A stretch of 64,000 nucleotides of DNA, from positions 1-64,000 of the forward strand of contig MSXN01000004.1 in NCBI GenBank assembly GCA_002083555.1, in the 5' to 3' direction. Numbering within the stretch: position 1 is the stretch's first letter; every line of letters begins with the position of its first letter. The DNA comes from Nitrospira sp. ST-bin5. Its GTDB lineage: Bacteria; Nitrospirota; Nitrospiria; Nitrospirales; Nitrospiraceae. Positions 42,221 to 50,130 of the stretch are shown piece after piece. The position numbers were made by a program, and so were the translations under genes. The notes under the pieces are model-generated. The model was not told the DNA's origin. It was given only the letters and a program-made list of their open reading frames with translations, and did not search any database.

Positions 42221-43273
42221 ATGCCTAAGAAATTTCGTATCGCGATCGCAGGAGCCAGCGGCTATGCCGGAGCAGAACTCGTCCGCCTGGCAGCCGCGCA
42301 TCCCTACTTTGATATCACTGCGGTGACCTCTGAGAAATCAGCCGGGCAATCCGTAGCCTCCGTCTTCCCCAGCCTGACCGGCGTCGTGCAGCACAAGTTC
42401 GAAGCGCTGGCACCCGAGGCTCTGGCCGAACGCGCGGACGCCCTGTTCCTTGCACTCCCTCATACGAAATCGCAAGAGCCGGTTGCACTCTGCATGAAGG
42501 CCGGCAAGCTGGTGGTAGATCTGAGTGCGGACTATCGGCTTAAGAGCGTGGCGGCGTATGAACAATGGTATCAGACGCCTCACGCTCATCCGGCGCTGCT
42601 CCAAGAAGCCGTCTATGGCCTGCCTGAACTCCATCGAAGCGCCATCGCGAACGCGAAGTTAGTCGCCTCACCGGGCTGCTACCCGACCGCGGCCATCTTA
42701 CAACTAGCGCCGCTCTTCGCCAAAGGACTCGTCCAACTCGATTCCATCGTTATCGATGCAAAATCCGGGGTCTCCGGAGCAGGACGGAGCCCGGCCCTGC
42801 CCTACCATTTTCCGGAAGCCCATGAATCGTTGGAGCCCTATAAGATCGGCAAACACCGCCATATTCCGGAGATCGAACAAGAACTCTCCGGTGTCCTGGG
42901 AACGCCCGGTGCGGTCACGATCGCCTTTACGCCGCACCTCGTGCCGATGAATCGGGGAATTCTGAGTACGGCCTATTGCAAGCTGAAGACGGAGATTAAG
43001 TTGCCTGAATTGCGGGCCCTGTACCGGGAGTTCTATAAAGGCGAGCGGTTTATCCGACTCTATGAAGACATCGTTCCGAACCCCCGTTACATCAAAGGGT
43101 CGAACTTTTGCGACATCGGGGTCTACGCAGACCAGCGCGCCGGATGGGTTGTCACCGTCGCGGCAGTTGATAATCTGGTCAAGGGCGCCGCCGGTCAAGC
43201 CATTCAAGCGATGAATTTAATGATGGGAATTCCTGAGGAAACGGGACTCACCGCGCCGGGCAGTTACCCCTAA
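42221..43273 (+). CDS. argC: N-acetyl-gamma-glutamyl-phosphate reductase
   Basis: Third step of arginine synthesis, NADPH-dependent. The protein has 350 residues. IAGASGYAGAELVRLAAAHP is the nucleotide-binding start, and the catalytic Cys is in SPGCYPTAAILQLAPL near residue 150. SGVSGAGRSP and FTPHLVPMNRGIL follow and NLVKGAAGQAIQAMN near the end is characteristic. The start has ACAGGT a few bases upstream. It precedes argJ by 47 bp, so both are probably co-transcribed. Confidence 0.97.
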   Translation: MPKKFRIAIAGASGYAGAELVRLAAAHPYFDITAVTSEKSAGQSVASVFPSLTGVVQHKFEALAPEALAERADALFLALPHTKSQEPVALCMKAGKLVVDLSADYRLKSVAAYEQWYQTPHAHPALLQEAVYGLPELHRSAIANAKLVASPGCYPTAAILQLAPLFAKGLVQLDSIVIDAKSGVSGAGRSPALPYHFPEAHESLEPYKIGKHRHIPEIEQELSGVLGTPGAVTIAFTPHLVPMNRGILSTAYCKLKTEIKLPELRALYREFYKGERFIRLYEDIVPNPRYIKGSNFCDIGVYADQRAGWVVTVAAVDNLVKGAAGQAIQAMNLMMGIPEETGLTAPGSYP

Positions 43274-43320
43274 CATCGACGCAACAACGTCACAGGATTC
43301 CTGAGTAACCTTTCAGCGAG

Positions 43321-44535
43321 ATGACAGCTATGAACGCACAGGCATCAGGCGTGACCGCGCCACAAGGATTTGAAGCCGCCGGCATCCATTGCGGCATTAA
43401 AAAACCCGGCATCCTCGACCTGGCTCTCGTGGTATCGACCGTCGCAGGTCCTATTGCGGGGGTCTTCACGAAGAACCGCGTCGTGGCCGCACCGGTTATT
43501 CTCGATCGCCGTCATCTCCGGCAGCGTCGTGGCCGCGCCATCATCGTCAACAGCGGGAACGCTAATGCCTGCACCGGCGCCAAAGGACTTCAAGCGGCTG
43601 TTGCCATGGCCACTGCCGTGAGCAAGAGCCTGGCGATTCCGGCGAATCAAGTTTTCGTCGGATCGACCGGCGTCATCGGGCGGGTCCTCCCGATCGATCG
43701 CGTGCAGGCAGGTATCCCGACCTTGATCGCAAAACTCAGCCGCACGGGCGGACGCCAGGCCGCTCAGGCCATCCTCACGACTGACTTACGTCCAAAAACC
43801 GTCGTCGTTCAAGCCAGAATCGGCGGCCGAGTCGTGACTATCGGAGGCATGGCCAAAGGTTCAGGCATGATCCATCCCAATATGGCCACCATGCTCGGGT
43901 ACTTGACCACCGATGCCGCCATTGCACCGGCCGCACTGCAACGCGCGCTGAAATCGGCAGTCGATCAATCCTTCAACTGCATTACGGTGGATGGCGATAC
44001 CAGCACCAATGATACGGTTCTCTGCCTGGCTAACGGATTGGCGAAGAACGCGACCATCCAATCAGGCTCTAAGCACTATCGACAGTTCGAACAACTGCTG
44101 ACTGAGGCGTCGCAGGCGCTGGCCCTGGCCATCTGCCGTGACGGCGAAGGCGTGACGAAGGTCGTCAAGATCGCCGTCGGCGGAGCGAAGACGGTCGCAG
44201 CAGCCAAGCGAGTGGCCAGCACGATCGCCACCTCCAATTTAGTCAAGACGGCCCTGTTCGGTGAAGACGCCAACTGGGGACGTGTCATGGGCGCCCTCGG
44301 ACGATCCGGCGTTCCCATCAATCCCGACAGAGTGACCGTACGCTTCGACAAGGTCGTGATGGTCAAACGAGGTATGGGCACAGGACTGGCCGCGGAACGG
44401 AAAATCGCACAGGTGTTCAAGCAGAAGGAATTTACGATCTCGGTCGATCTCGGGCAAGGACAGGCAGCGGCCCACATGTGGACAACCGACTTGTCGTACG
44501 ACTATGTTCGCATCAACGCGAGCTATCGATCCTGA
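43321..44535 (+). CDS. argJ: Glutamate N-acetyltransferase / ornithine acetyltransferase (ArgJ)
   Basis: Recycles the acetyl group from acetylornithine to glutamate. The protein has 404 residues. It is made as a proenzyme that cleaves itself before the nucleophile Thr in KGSGMIHPNMATMLGYLTTDA (seen as HPNMATMLGYLTT) near residue 190. VNSGNANACTG and VDGDTSTNDTVLCLANG are family signatures, and LFGEDANWGRVMGALGRSG follows. ATG 43321 and 43330 are both possible. With argC it gives two of the arginine genes; the others are outside. Confidence 0.95.
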   Translation: MTAMNAQASGVTAPQGFEAAGIHCGIKKPGILDLALVVSTVAGPIAGVFTKNRVVAAPVILDRRHLRQRRGRAIIVNSGNANACTGAKGLQAAVAMATAVSKSLAIPANQVFVGSTGVIGRVLPIDRVQAGIPTLIAKLSRTGGRQAAQAILTTDLRPKTVVVQARIGGRVVTIGGMAKGSGMIHPNMATMLGYLTTDAAIAPAALQRALKSAVDQSFNCITVDGDTSTNDTVLCLANGLAKNATIQSGSKHYRQFEQLLTEASQALALAICRDGEGVTKVVKIAVGGAKTVAAAKRVASTIATSNLVKTALFGEDANWGRVMGALGRSGVPINPDRVTVRFDKVVMVKRGMGTGLAAERKIAQVFKQKEFTISVDLGQGQAAAHMWTTDLSYDYVRINASYRS

Positions 44536-44698
44536 GCATGAACATCACACCTAACCGCTTGAAAATCCACTGTAGCTATGATAGCGTGCCGAGGCTTTAG
44601 AGGTGCATCGGATAACTCTGCTCACACCATCGGCGTCAGCAGAAATAGTACTTAAATTTAACATCAGCGAAGAAAAGCGCTGCTTGGCTTGAGAATAA

Positions 44699-44731
44699 GG
44701 GGATTCGTTCCCCTCACCCGCACGGCGGGTG
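44699..44731 (+). promoter_or_regulatory. Candidate rpsB leader with tandem hairpins
   Basis: In the 225-bp gap before rpsB two short perfect hairpins lie side by side: GGGG-ATTCGTT-CCCC at about 44699-44713, then CACCCGC-ACG-GCGGGTG at 44715-44731, ending 29 bp before the start codon. Ribosomal protein S2 genes in several phyla carry autoregulatory leaders here. Low certainty that this is one. The rest of the gap shows a TATGAT at 44577-44582 as possible -10 but no good -35. Confidence 0.4.
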
Positions 44732-44760
44732 CTCTGCAAGCCTCGAAGGGAGGTGAAGGC

Positions 44761-45528
44761 ATGGGAGTGGTCGCGATCAAGGAATTGCTGGAAGCAGGCG
44801 TGCACTTTGGACACCAGACGAACCGCTGGAATCCAAAGATGAAGAAGTATCTCTTCGGTGAACGCAACGGCATCTATATCATCGACTTGCAACAGACGCT
44901 CACGCGGATGGAACAGGCCTATGCCTTCGTCCGGGACACCGTCGCAGCCGGTGAAACCGTCCTCTTCGTCGGCACCAAGCGGCAAGCCGCGGAAATTCTC
45001 CAGGAGGAATCGACCCGCGCCAATATGTTTTACGTCAACCAGCGCTGGCTCGGCGGCATGCTGACGAACTTCAAGACGATTCGCCTCAGCATCGACAAGA
45101 TGAAGAAAATGGAAACGACGCTGCAAAACCCGACCGAGCATGGTCTGAAGAAAAAAGAAATCATGCTCATGCAGAAAGATATCGTCAAATTGCAGAAGTA
45201 TCTCTCCGGCATCAAGACCATGCGCGGCCTTCCAGGCGCCATCTTCGTGCTGGATACCCGCATTGAAAAAATCGCCGTGCAGGAAGCGACCAGATTGGGG
45301 ATCCCCGTCATCGCAATTCTGGACAGCAACTGCGACCCCGATAACATCACGTACCCGATCCCGGGGAACGACGACGCCATCCGCTCCATCAAGCTGATCA
45401 CCTCGAAGATTGCGGACGCCTGCATCGAAGGCGCGCATATCAAGACGCAGCGCGATGAAGCCGACTTCCAGGCGGCTCCGGCAGCAGGCGGAAAGCCGGC
45501 TGCAGTGAGCGCGGCTCCCGTCGCATAA
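44761..45528 (+). CDS. rpsB: 30S ribosomal protein S2
   Basis: A 255-residue small-subunit protein. Start at ATG 44761 (MGVVAIKELLEAGVHFGHQ), with GGGAGG 9 bases upstream; the frame is open from 44689 but the family starts here. TNRWNPKMKKYLFGERNGIYIIDL, seen as RWNPKMKKYLFGERNG, then ANMFYVNQRWLGGMLTNFKTI, seen as QRWLGGMLTNFKT, then PGAIFVLDTRIEKIAVQEA and IPVIAILDSNCDPD. The tail is Ala-rich. First gene of rpsB-tsf-pyrH-frr. Confidence 0.98.
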   Translation: MGVVAIKELLEAGVHFGHQTNRWNPKMKKYLFGERNGIYIIDLQQTLTRMEQAYAFVRDTVAAGETVLFVGTKRQAAEILQEESTRANMFYVNQRWLGGMLTNFKTIRLSIDKMKKMETTLQNPTEHGLKKKEIMLMQKDIVKLQKYLSGIKTMRGLPGAIFVLDTRIEKIAVQEATRLGIPVIAILDSNCDPDNITYPIPGNDDAIRSIKLITSKIADACIEGAHIKTQRDEADFQAAPAAGGKPAAVSAAPVA

Positions 45529-45586
45529 CGCATTCGACAACCTAATATTCACGACGATCTCTCTCACCGCGTAAGGATAGAGGACC

Positions 45587-46183
45587 ATGGCAGGATCAAG
45601 TCAGCTTGTGAAAGAACTTCGGGAAAAAACCGGCGCCGGCATCCTGGATTGCCAGAAGGCGTTGACGGAAAATGGCGACGATGTCGAGAAGGCCATCGAC
45701 TACCTCCGGCAAAAAGGCCTGGCCGCGGCCGCCAAGAAAGCCGGGCGTGAAACGAATCAGGGGTTGATCCATTCCTATATTCATATGGGTGGGAAGATCG
45801 GCGTCTTGATCGAAGTCAATTGCGAAACGGACTTTGTGGCGCGCAACGAAGAATTTAAAGCCTTCGTGAACGACCTGGCGCTCCAGATCGCCGCAGCCAA
45901 TCCATCATACGTCAAACGCGAGGACATCCCCGCAGACCTGGTCGAACGAGAGAAAGCTATCTTCGAAGGGCAAGCGAAGGAACTGGGCAAGCCCGCAGCG
46001 GCCTTGCCGAAAATCGTGGAAGGCAAGCTGGAAAAGTTCTATCAGGAGAACTGCCTGCTGGAACAATCCTTCATCAAGGATCCGAGCGTCACGGTCAAAG
46101 ACTTGGTGGCGCAGAAGATTTCCAAGATCGGCGAGAACATGAACATCCGCCGGTTCACCCGCTTTCAGTTAGGCCAAGCATGA
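45587..46183 (+). CDS. tsf: Translation elongation factor Ts, short form
   Basis: Exchanges GDP for GTP on EF-Tu. The protein has 198 residues, the short form lacking the second core subdomain and coiled coil of the E. coli protein (283). LVKELREKTGAGILDCQKAL, written in part as KELREKTGAGILDC, is the N-terminal UBA-like domain; INCETDFVARNEEF occurs as VNCETDFVARNEEF. The start has GGATAGAGG upstream. It overlaps pyrH by 4 bp (ATGA). Confidence 0.97.
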   Translation: MAGSSQLVKELREKTGAGILDCQKALTENGDDVEKAIDYLRQKGLAAAAKKAGRETNQGLIHSYIHMGGKIGVLIEVNCETDFVARNEEFKAFVNDLALQIAAANPSYVKREDIPADLVEREKAIFEGQAKELGKPAAALPKIVEGKLEKFYQENCLLEQSFIKDPSVTVKDLVAQKISKIGENMNIRRFTRFQLGQA

Positions 46184-46905
46184 GTTCTGCGAAATACCGG
46201 CGCCTCCTCCTGAAAGTCAGCGGGGAGATGTTGGCCGGTGAGCAGGGCTACGGGATTCAGCCATCTGTCCTTGAGGGACTGGCGCAAGAAATCGCCTCTG
46301 TCGTTGCCCTGGATGTCCAAGTTGCCGTCGTCATCGGCGGCGGCAACATTTTCCGCGGGCTGGCGGCCAGCGCATCCGGGATGGAACGGGCCTCTGCCGA
46401 CTACATGGGCATGCTCGCCACCGTGATGAATGCCCTCGCTCTCCAGAACGCCCTCGAACGGGTCGGCGTCATCACCCGCGTCCAATCCGCCATTGAAATG
46501 CGCCAACTGGCCGAAGGCTACATTCGCCGGCGGGCCATCCGTCATCTGGAAAAAAACCGCGTCGTGATCTTTGCCGGCGGCACCGGCAATCCCTATTTCT
46601 CGACCGATACGGCTGCCGCCCTCCGGGCCATGGAAATCGGCGCGCAGGTCATCCTCAAGGGAACCAAAGTCGACGGGATTTACGATGCCGATCCGGTGAA
46701 AAATCCCTCGGCGAAGAAGTACAACGAGATCCCGTTCCTCTCGATTCTGAATCAGAATCTGAAAGTGATGGACTCGACGGCCATCAGCCTCTGCATGGAC
46801 AATAACCTTCCCCTCATCGTGTTCAAGTTGACCGAGCAGGGGAACTTCAAGCGGGTCGCACTCGGCGAACCCATCGGCACGCTGGTCACGATCAGCCCGC
46901 GCTAG
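46180..46905 (+). CDS. pyrH: Uridylate kinase
   Basis: Phosphorylates UMP to UDP, hexameric amino-acid-kinase fold. The protein has 241 residues. LLKVSGEMLAGEQGYGI starts it, VVIGGGNIFRG is the glycine loop, DYMGMLATVMNALALQ and VIFAGGTGNPYFSTDTAAALRA follow, with the Asp of DSTAISLCMDN for UMP. Coupled to tsf by an ATGA overlap and 19 bp before frr. Confidence 0.97.
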   Translation: MSSAKYRRLLLKVSGEMLAGEQGYGIQPSVLEGLAQEIASVVALDVQVAVVIGGGNIFRGLAASASGMERASADYMGMLATVMNALALQNALERVGVITRVQSAIEMRQLAEGYIRRRAIRHLEKNRVVIFAGGTGNPYFSTDTAAALRAMEIGAQVILKGTKVDGIYDADPVKNPSAKKYNEIPFLSILNQNLKVMDSTAISLCMDNNLPLIVFKLTEQGNFKRVALGEPIGTLVTISPR

Positions 46906-46924
46906 CTCATTACGGAGTACCGCC

Positions 46925-47488
46925 ATGTCGAACGCAGCTGCAGTCAAGCAAACCCTGACGACCCACATGGACAATGCCGTGGAACACCTCAAGCGGGACC
47001 TTGCCGGTCTCCGCACAGGCCGGGCCTCGGTGGCGCTCCTGGATGGCATTCGGGTCGATTACTACGGCACCATGACACCGCTCAAACAGATCGCCAACAT
47101 TTCGACCCCGGAAGCGCGACTCATCACGATTCAGCCCTGGGAACCGCAATTGATCAAAGAAATTGAAAAGTCATTGGCGAATTCCGGACTGGGCGTGAAC
47201 CCGTCAAACGACGGCAAGATGATTCGAGTCCCCCTCCCCCCGTTGACCGAAGAGCGCCGCAAGGAATTGACGAAGATCTGCAAGAAACACGGCGAAGACA
47301 CCAAAGTGCAGATCCGCGGTTTCCGGCGCGATGCGAACGAAGAGTTGAAGAAGCTCCAAAAAGATGCGAAGTTGACCGAAGACGAACTGCGCAAGGGAGA
47401 GCAGGAAACCCAGAAGCTCACCGAGCAATACGGGCAAAAAATCGACGACGTGATCAAGAAGAAGGAACAGGAGATCATGGAAGTCTGA
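46925..47488 (+). CDS. frr: Ribosome recycling factor
   Basis: A 187-residue protein, typical length. AVEHLKRDLAGLRTGRASVALLD is the first helix (seen as LKRDLAGLRTGRAS), YYGTMTPLKQIANIS is the hinge and IRVPLPPLTEERRKEL the second. It splits post-termination ribosomes with EF-G. TACGGAG lies near the start. Closes the rpsB-tsf-pyrH-frr block. Confidence 0.97.
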   Translation: MSNAAAVKQTLTTHMDNAVEHLKRDLAGLRTGRASVALLDGIRVDYYGTMTPLKQIANISTPEARLITIQPWEPQLIKEIEKSLANSGLGVNPSNDGKMIRVPLPPLTEERRKELTKICKKHGEDTKVQIRGFRRDANEELKKLQKDAKLTEDELRKGEQETQKLTEQYGQKIDDVIKKKEQEIMEV

Positions 47489-47516
47489 GTCAGGCTTCCA
47501 GACCCATCCTCATCGC

Positions 47517-48650
47517 GTGCCGACTATTTCTACATCCTCTCCGACCTACGCCACCGTCGACCTCTCCGCCCTGACCCATAATCTGACACAGTTGCGCCGT
47601 CTCCTCTCTCCCGGATGCGAGATCATGGCGGTCGTCAAGGCCAATGCCTACGGCCACGGCGCCGTCGAGGTGGCACGATCGCTCGTCGCACAGGGAGTCA
47701 CGCGTGTCGCCGTCGTCTCGCTCGACGAGGGCATCGCCCTCCGATCGGCCGGGATCACCGTTCCTATTGTGATGCTTGGGCCTCTGTTCGCAGAACAGCT
47801 TCACGACATCATCGCCCACCGGCTCACGCCCGTCCTGAGCGATCGTGCGTTGCTCCCCACTCTGGCCCAGGCCACGGCCTCGCTCGCGACCCCCTACCCG
47901 ATTCACCTCAAAGTGGAAACAGGCATGGGCCGTCTCGGACTGGCTACGGACGAACTGTTGAACCTCCTCGACTCAGACCCATTGCCGGCTTCGCTCAGGA
48001 TCGAAGGCCTGATGACTCACTTCGCCGATTCCGACGGCCCCACGACAAGCCAAACTGAGCATCAGCTCGCGCTCTTTCAACACGTCATGAACGGCATCAC
48101 GGCCCGCGGCCTTTCTATCCCGCTGATTCATGCCGCCAACAGCGGTGCCGCCGTCCGCTATCCGCACTCGCACTATTCGCTGATTCGACCCGGCATCATG
48201 CTCTATGGCTATCACACCTTGCCGAAATCGATTACGGCGCCCGACCTCAAACCGGTCTTGTCATTGCGGAGTTGCATTGCGCAGATGCGCGCCATCCCAA
48301 CCGGTGGCACCATCAGCTATAACGCCACCTTCGTGGCAAAACGGCCGACCCGCGTCGCCGTACTCCCGATCGGCTATGCCGATGGGTTCAACCGGCGACT
48401 CTCGAACCGCGGAGAAGTCCTCGTGCGCGGGCAACGCGCCAAGGTCATCGGCCTGGTCTGTATGGATATGGTGATGATTGATGTGACGGAGATCCCGAAC
48501 GCTGCCGCCGGGGACGAGGTCATCCTGATCGGCCGCCAGGGACGTGATCAGATTACCGCTGCCGATCTGGCCGAATGGACCGGCACGATCGCCTACGAAA
48601 CGCTTTGCGCGATCGGTCCACGCATCCCACGCCGCTACCAAACCTCCTAG
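47517..48650 (+). CDS. alr: Alanine racemase
   Basis: PLP enzyme making D-alanine for peptidoglycan. The protein has 377 residues from GTG 47517, 28 bp after frr. The PLP lysine is in MAVVKANAYGHGAVEVA near residue 42; the second catalytic Tyr is in ISYNATFVAKRPTRVAVLPIGYADG (seen as SYNATFVAKR and LPIGYADGFNR) near residue 265. PLKVETGMGRLG is present as LKVETGMGRLG. Convergent with the FadL-like gene, leaving an 18-bp gap. Confidence 0.95.
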   Translation: MPTISTSSPTYATVDLSALTHNLTQLRRLLSPGCEIMAVVKANAYGHGAVEVARSLVAQGVTRVAVVSLDEGIALRSAGITVPIVMLGPLFAEQLHDIIAHRLTPVLSDRALLPTLAQATASLATPYPIHLKVETGMGRLGLATDELLNLLDSDPLPASLRIEGLMTHFADSDGPTTSQTEHQLALFQHVMNGITARGLSIPLIHAANSGAAVRYPHSHYSLIRPGIMLYGYHTLPKSITAPDLKPVLSLRSCIAQMRAIPTGGTISYNATFVAKRPTRVAVLPIGYADGFNRRLSNRGEVLVRGQRAKVIGLVCMDMVMIDVTEIPNAAAGDEVILIGRQGRDQITAADLAEWTGTIAYETLCAIGPRIPRRYQTS

Positions 48651-48668
48651 CGCGATCGCCTCCGGCGG

Positions 48669-50075
48669 CTAGAAATTCATTCGGAATGAAATCCCGCCGG
48701 TATGATAGGTCGTGCGATAGAGTCCGTTCACCGCCGTCGCCAGGGCGCACCCGCAACTCACCGTCCGCTGTTCATAGATGGAAAGCTGATAGGACAGGTC
48801 GAATCCCACGGCCTTCGGCTTGATCGGGCCGACCCCGAAATCGCCGCACCGAATCCCGAAGAATGTTCCGCCCTCCTTGCAGACCAGCCCGAATCCCACC
48901 GACGGGATATGCACATCCGCCCCGGGAATGGCGGGATCGAACGTGAGATCAGGAATTTGCGTCGGTGAATTGGTATAGCCGGCGCGAACGGCCATTTCCC
49001 ACTCCGGCAGCGAATCCATCTTCAGCCAGCGGTGCTCCGTCCCGAGCATCACCGTGTAGGTGCTACGCCAGTTTTGCGGCTGAGGAATGACACCGCCGTT
49101 CGCGAGATAGATATCCAGATTCCTCACGGATTTCCATCCGACATAGTCCACATCCAATTCCAGCTTCCACTCACGCTCAGCCGTTCTCGTCGGCCAGATT
49201 GCGATCGCTCCTGTAATGACTTGCGGCAAGACGAACGTCGTCGAGGCATCCGACGTCTTCACGCCGTTGGCGAGAATCCCGCCGCGCAAAGGCAACGGAA
49301 CCTGATTCCGGTACACCACACCGATATTGGCAACCGGCTTCCCCTCGGCGTTGCGCAACGCCGTATACAGGAGACTGACGTTGAAGCCGGCAGCTGTGCC
49401 CTTCCCATAGAGCTCGGCTTTCGATCCAGCTGCCCCGAACACGGCAGGCGATCCGGGCGGAGCGATGAATTGTTTCTCGAAGTGCCCTTCGCCCAGCATA
49501 TCCGAAAATGTATAGATGTCGGCTCCGAGACCGAGCGACACATCCGGCGTGACTTGATAGGCGATGGTCGGCTTGATATCGATCAACGGTAACGCGGAAA
49601 AGGTGGCCTTAAATCGTTGGGGGCCGGCGTCCGAATACCGGCTGACTGAGCCGAGCGGTGACGTCAGGCCGATCCCGACGGTCAGTCCGTTCAACATCGA
49701 CACCCCAAGGTCGCCGAGATTCGCCGTGACAAACAGATGCGCCGGCGGCGGCCAGGCCAGGCTGCCATCGCGAGTACCGGTGGCGTTGGCACCGGAGGTG
49801 CCGGTGAAACTGGTGGTTCCTCCGGTCAGCAATCCACCGGCCATGATCTGCACGCCGTGCAGCTGTGTCATACCCGCGGGGTTGTAGTGCAACGCCGACG
49901 GATCGTCCGCCTGAGCCGCGAAGGCGTTTCCTTGCCCGGACGCGGACGTCCCCTGCCCCTGGATCCTCGGCACCTGAGCCGACGCTGGAGAGGAGAACCA
50001 GCTCGATAGAAGGACACCTCCCACGATCGCACCGATCAGCAGCACTCCACCGCATCTCCACGTCGCTGTTATCAA
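48669..50075 (-). CDS. OmpP1/FadL/TodX-type outer-membrane transporter
   Basis: A 468-residue protein starting with TTG 50075 (ribosome site GGAGGG seven bases before). The signal peptide GGVLLIGAIVGGVLLSSWF ends with cleavage near SPASA-QVPRIQ. The FadL hatch motif GTSASGQGNAFAAQADDPSALHYNPAGMTQL is visible in parts (GNAFAAQADDPSALHYNPAG). The rest is alternating beta pattern, ending in Phe (FRMNF), as outer-membrane barrels do. Such channels admit hydrophobic compounds such as fatty acids or aromatics. 55 bp downstream of the hybrid kinase, same strand. Confidence 0.9.
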   Translation of the reverse strand: MITATWRCGGVLLIGAIVGGVLLSSWFSSPASAQVPRIQGQGTSASGQGNAFAAQADDPSALHYNPAGMTQLHGVQIMAGGLLTGGTTSFTGTSGANATGTRDGSLAWPPPAHLFVTANLGDLGVSMLNGLTVGIGLTSPLGSVSRYSDAGPQRFKATFSALPLIDIKPTIAYQVTPDVSLGLGADIYTFSDMLGEGHFEKQFIAPPGSPAVFGAAGSKAELYGKGTAAGFNVSLLYTALRNAEGKPVANIGVVYRNQVPLPLRGGILANGVKTSDASTTFVLPQVITGAIAIWPTRTAEREWKLELDVDYVGWKSVRNLDIYLANGGVIPQPQNWRSTYTVMLGTEHRWLKMDSLPEWEMAVRAGYTNSPTQIPDLTFDPAIPGADVHIPSVGFGLVCKEGGTFFGIRCGDFGVGPIKPKAVGFDLSYQLSIYEQRTVSCGCALATAVNGLYRTTYHTGGISFRMNF

Positions 50076-50130
50076 GACACCCTCCGATATGTGGTGGCCA
50101 TCGAATCACTCCGATCCCACATCCTCAAGA

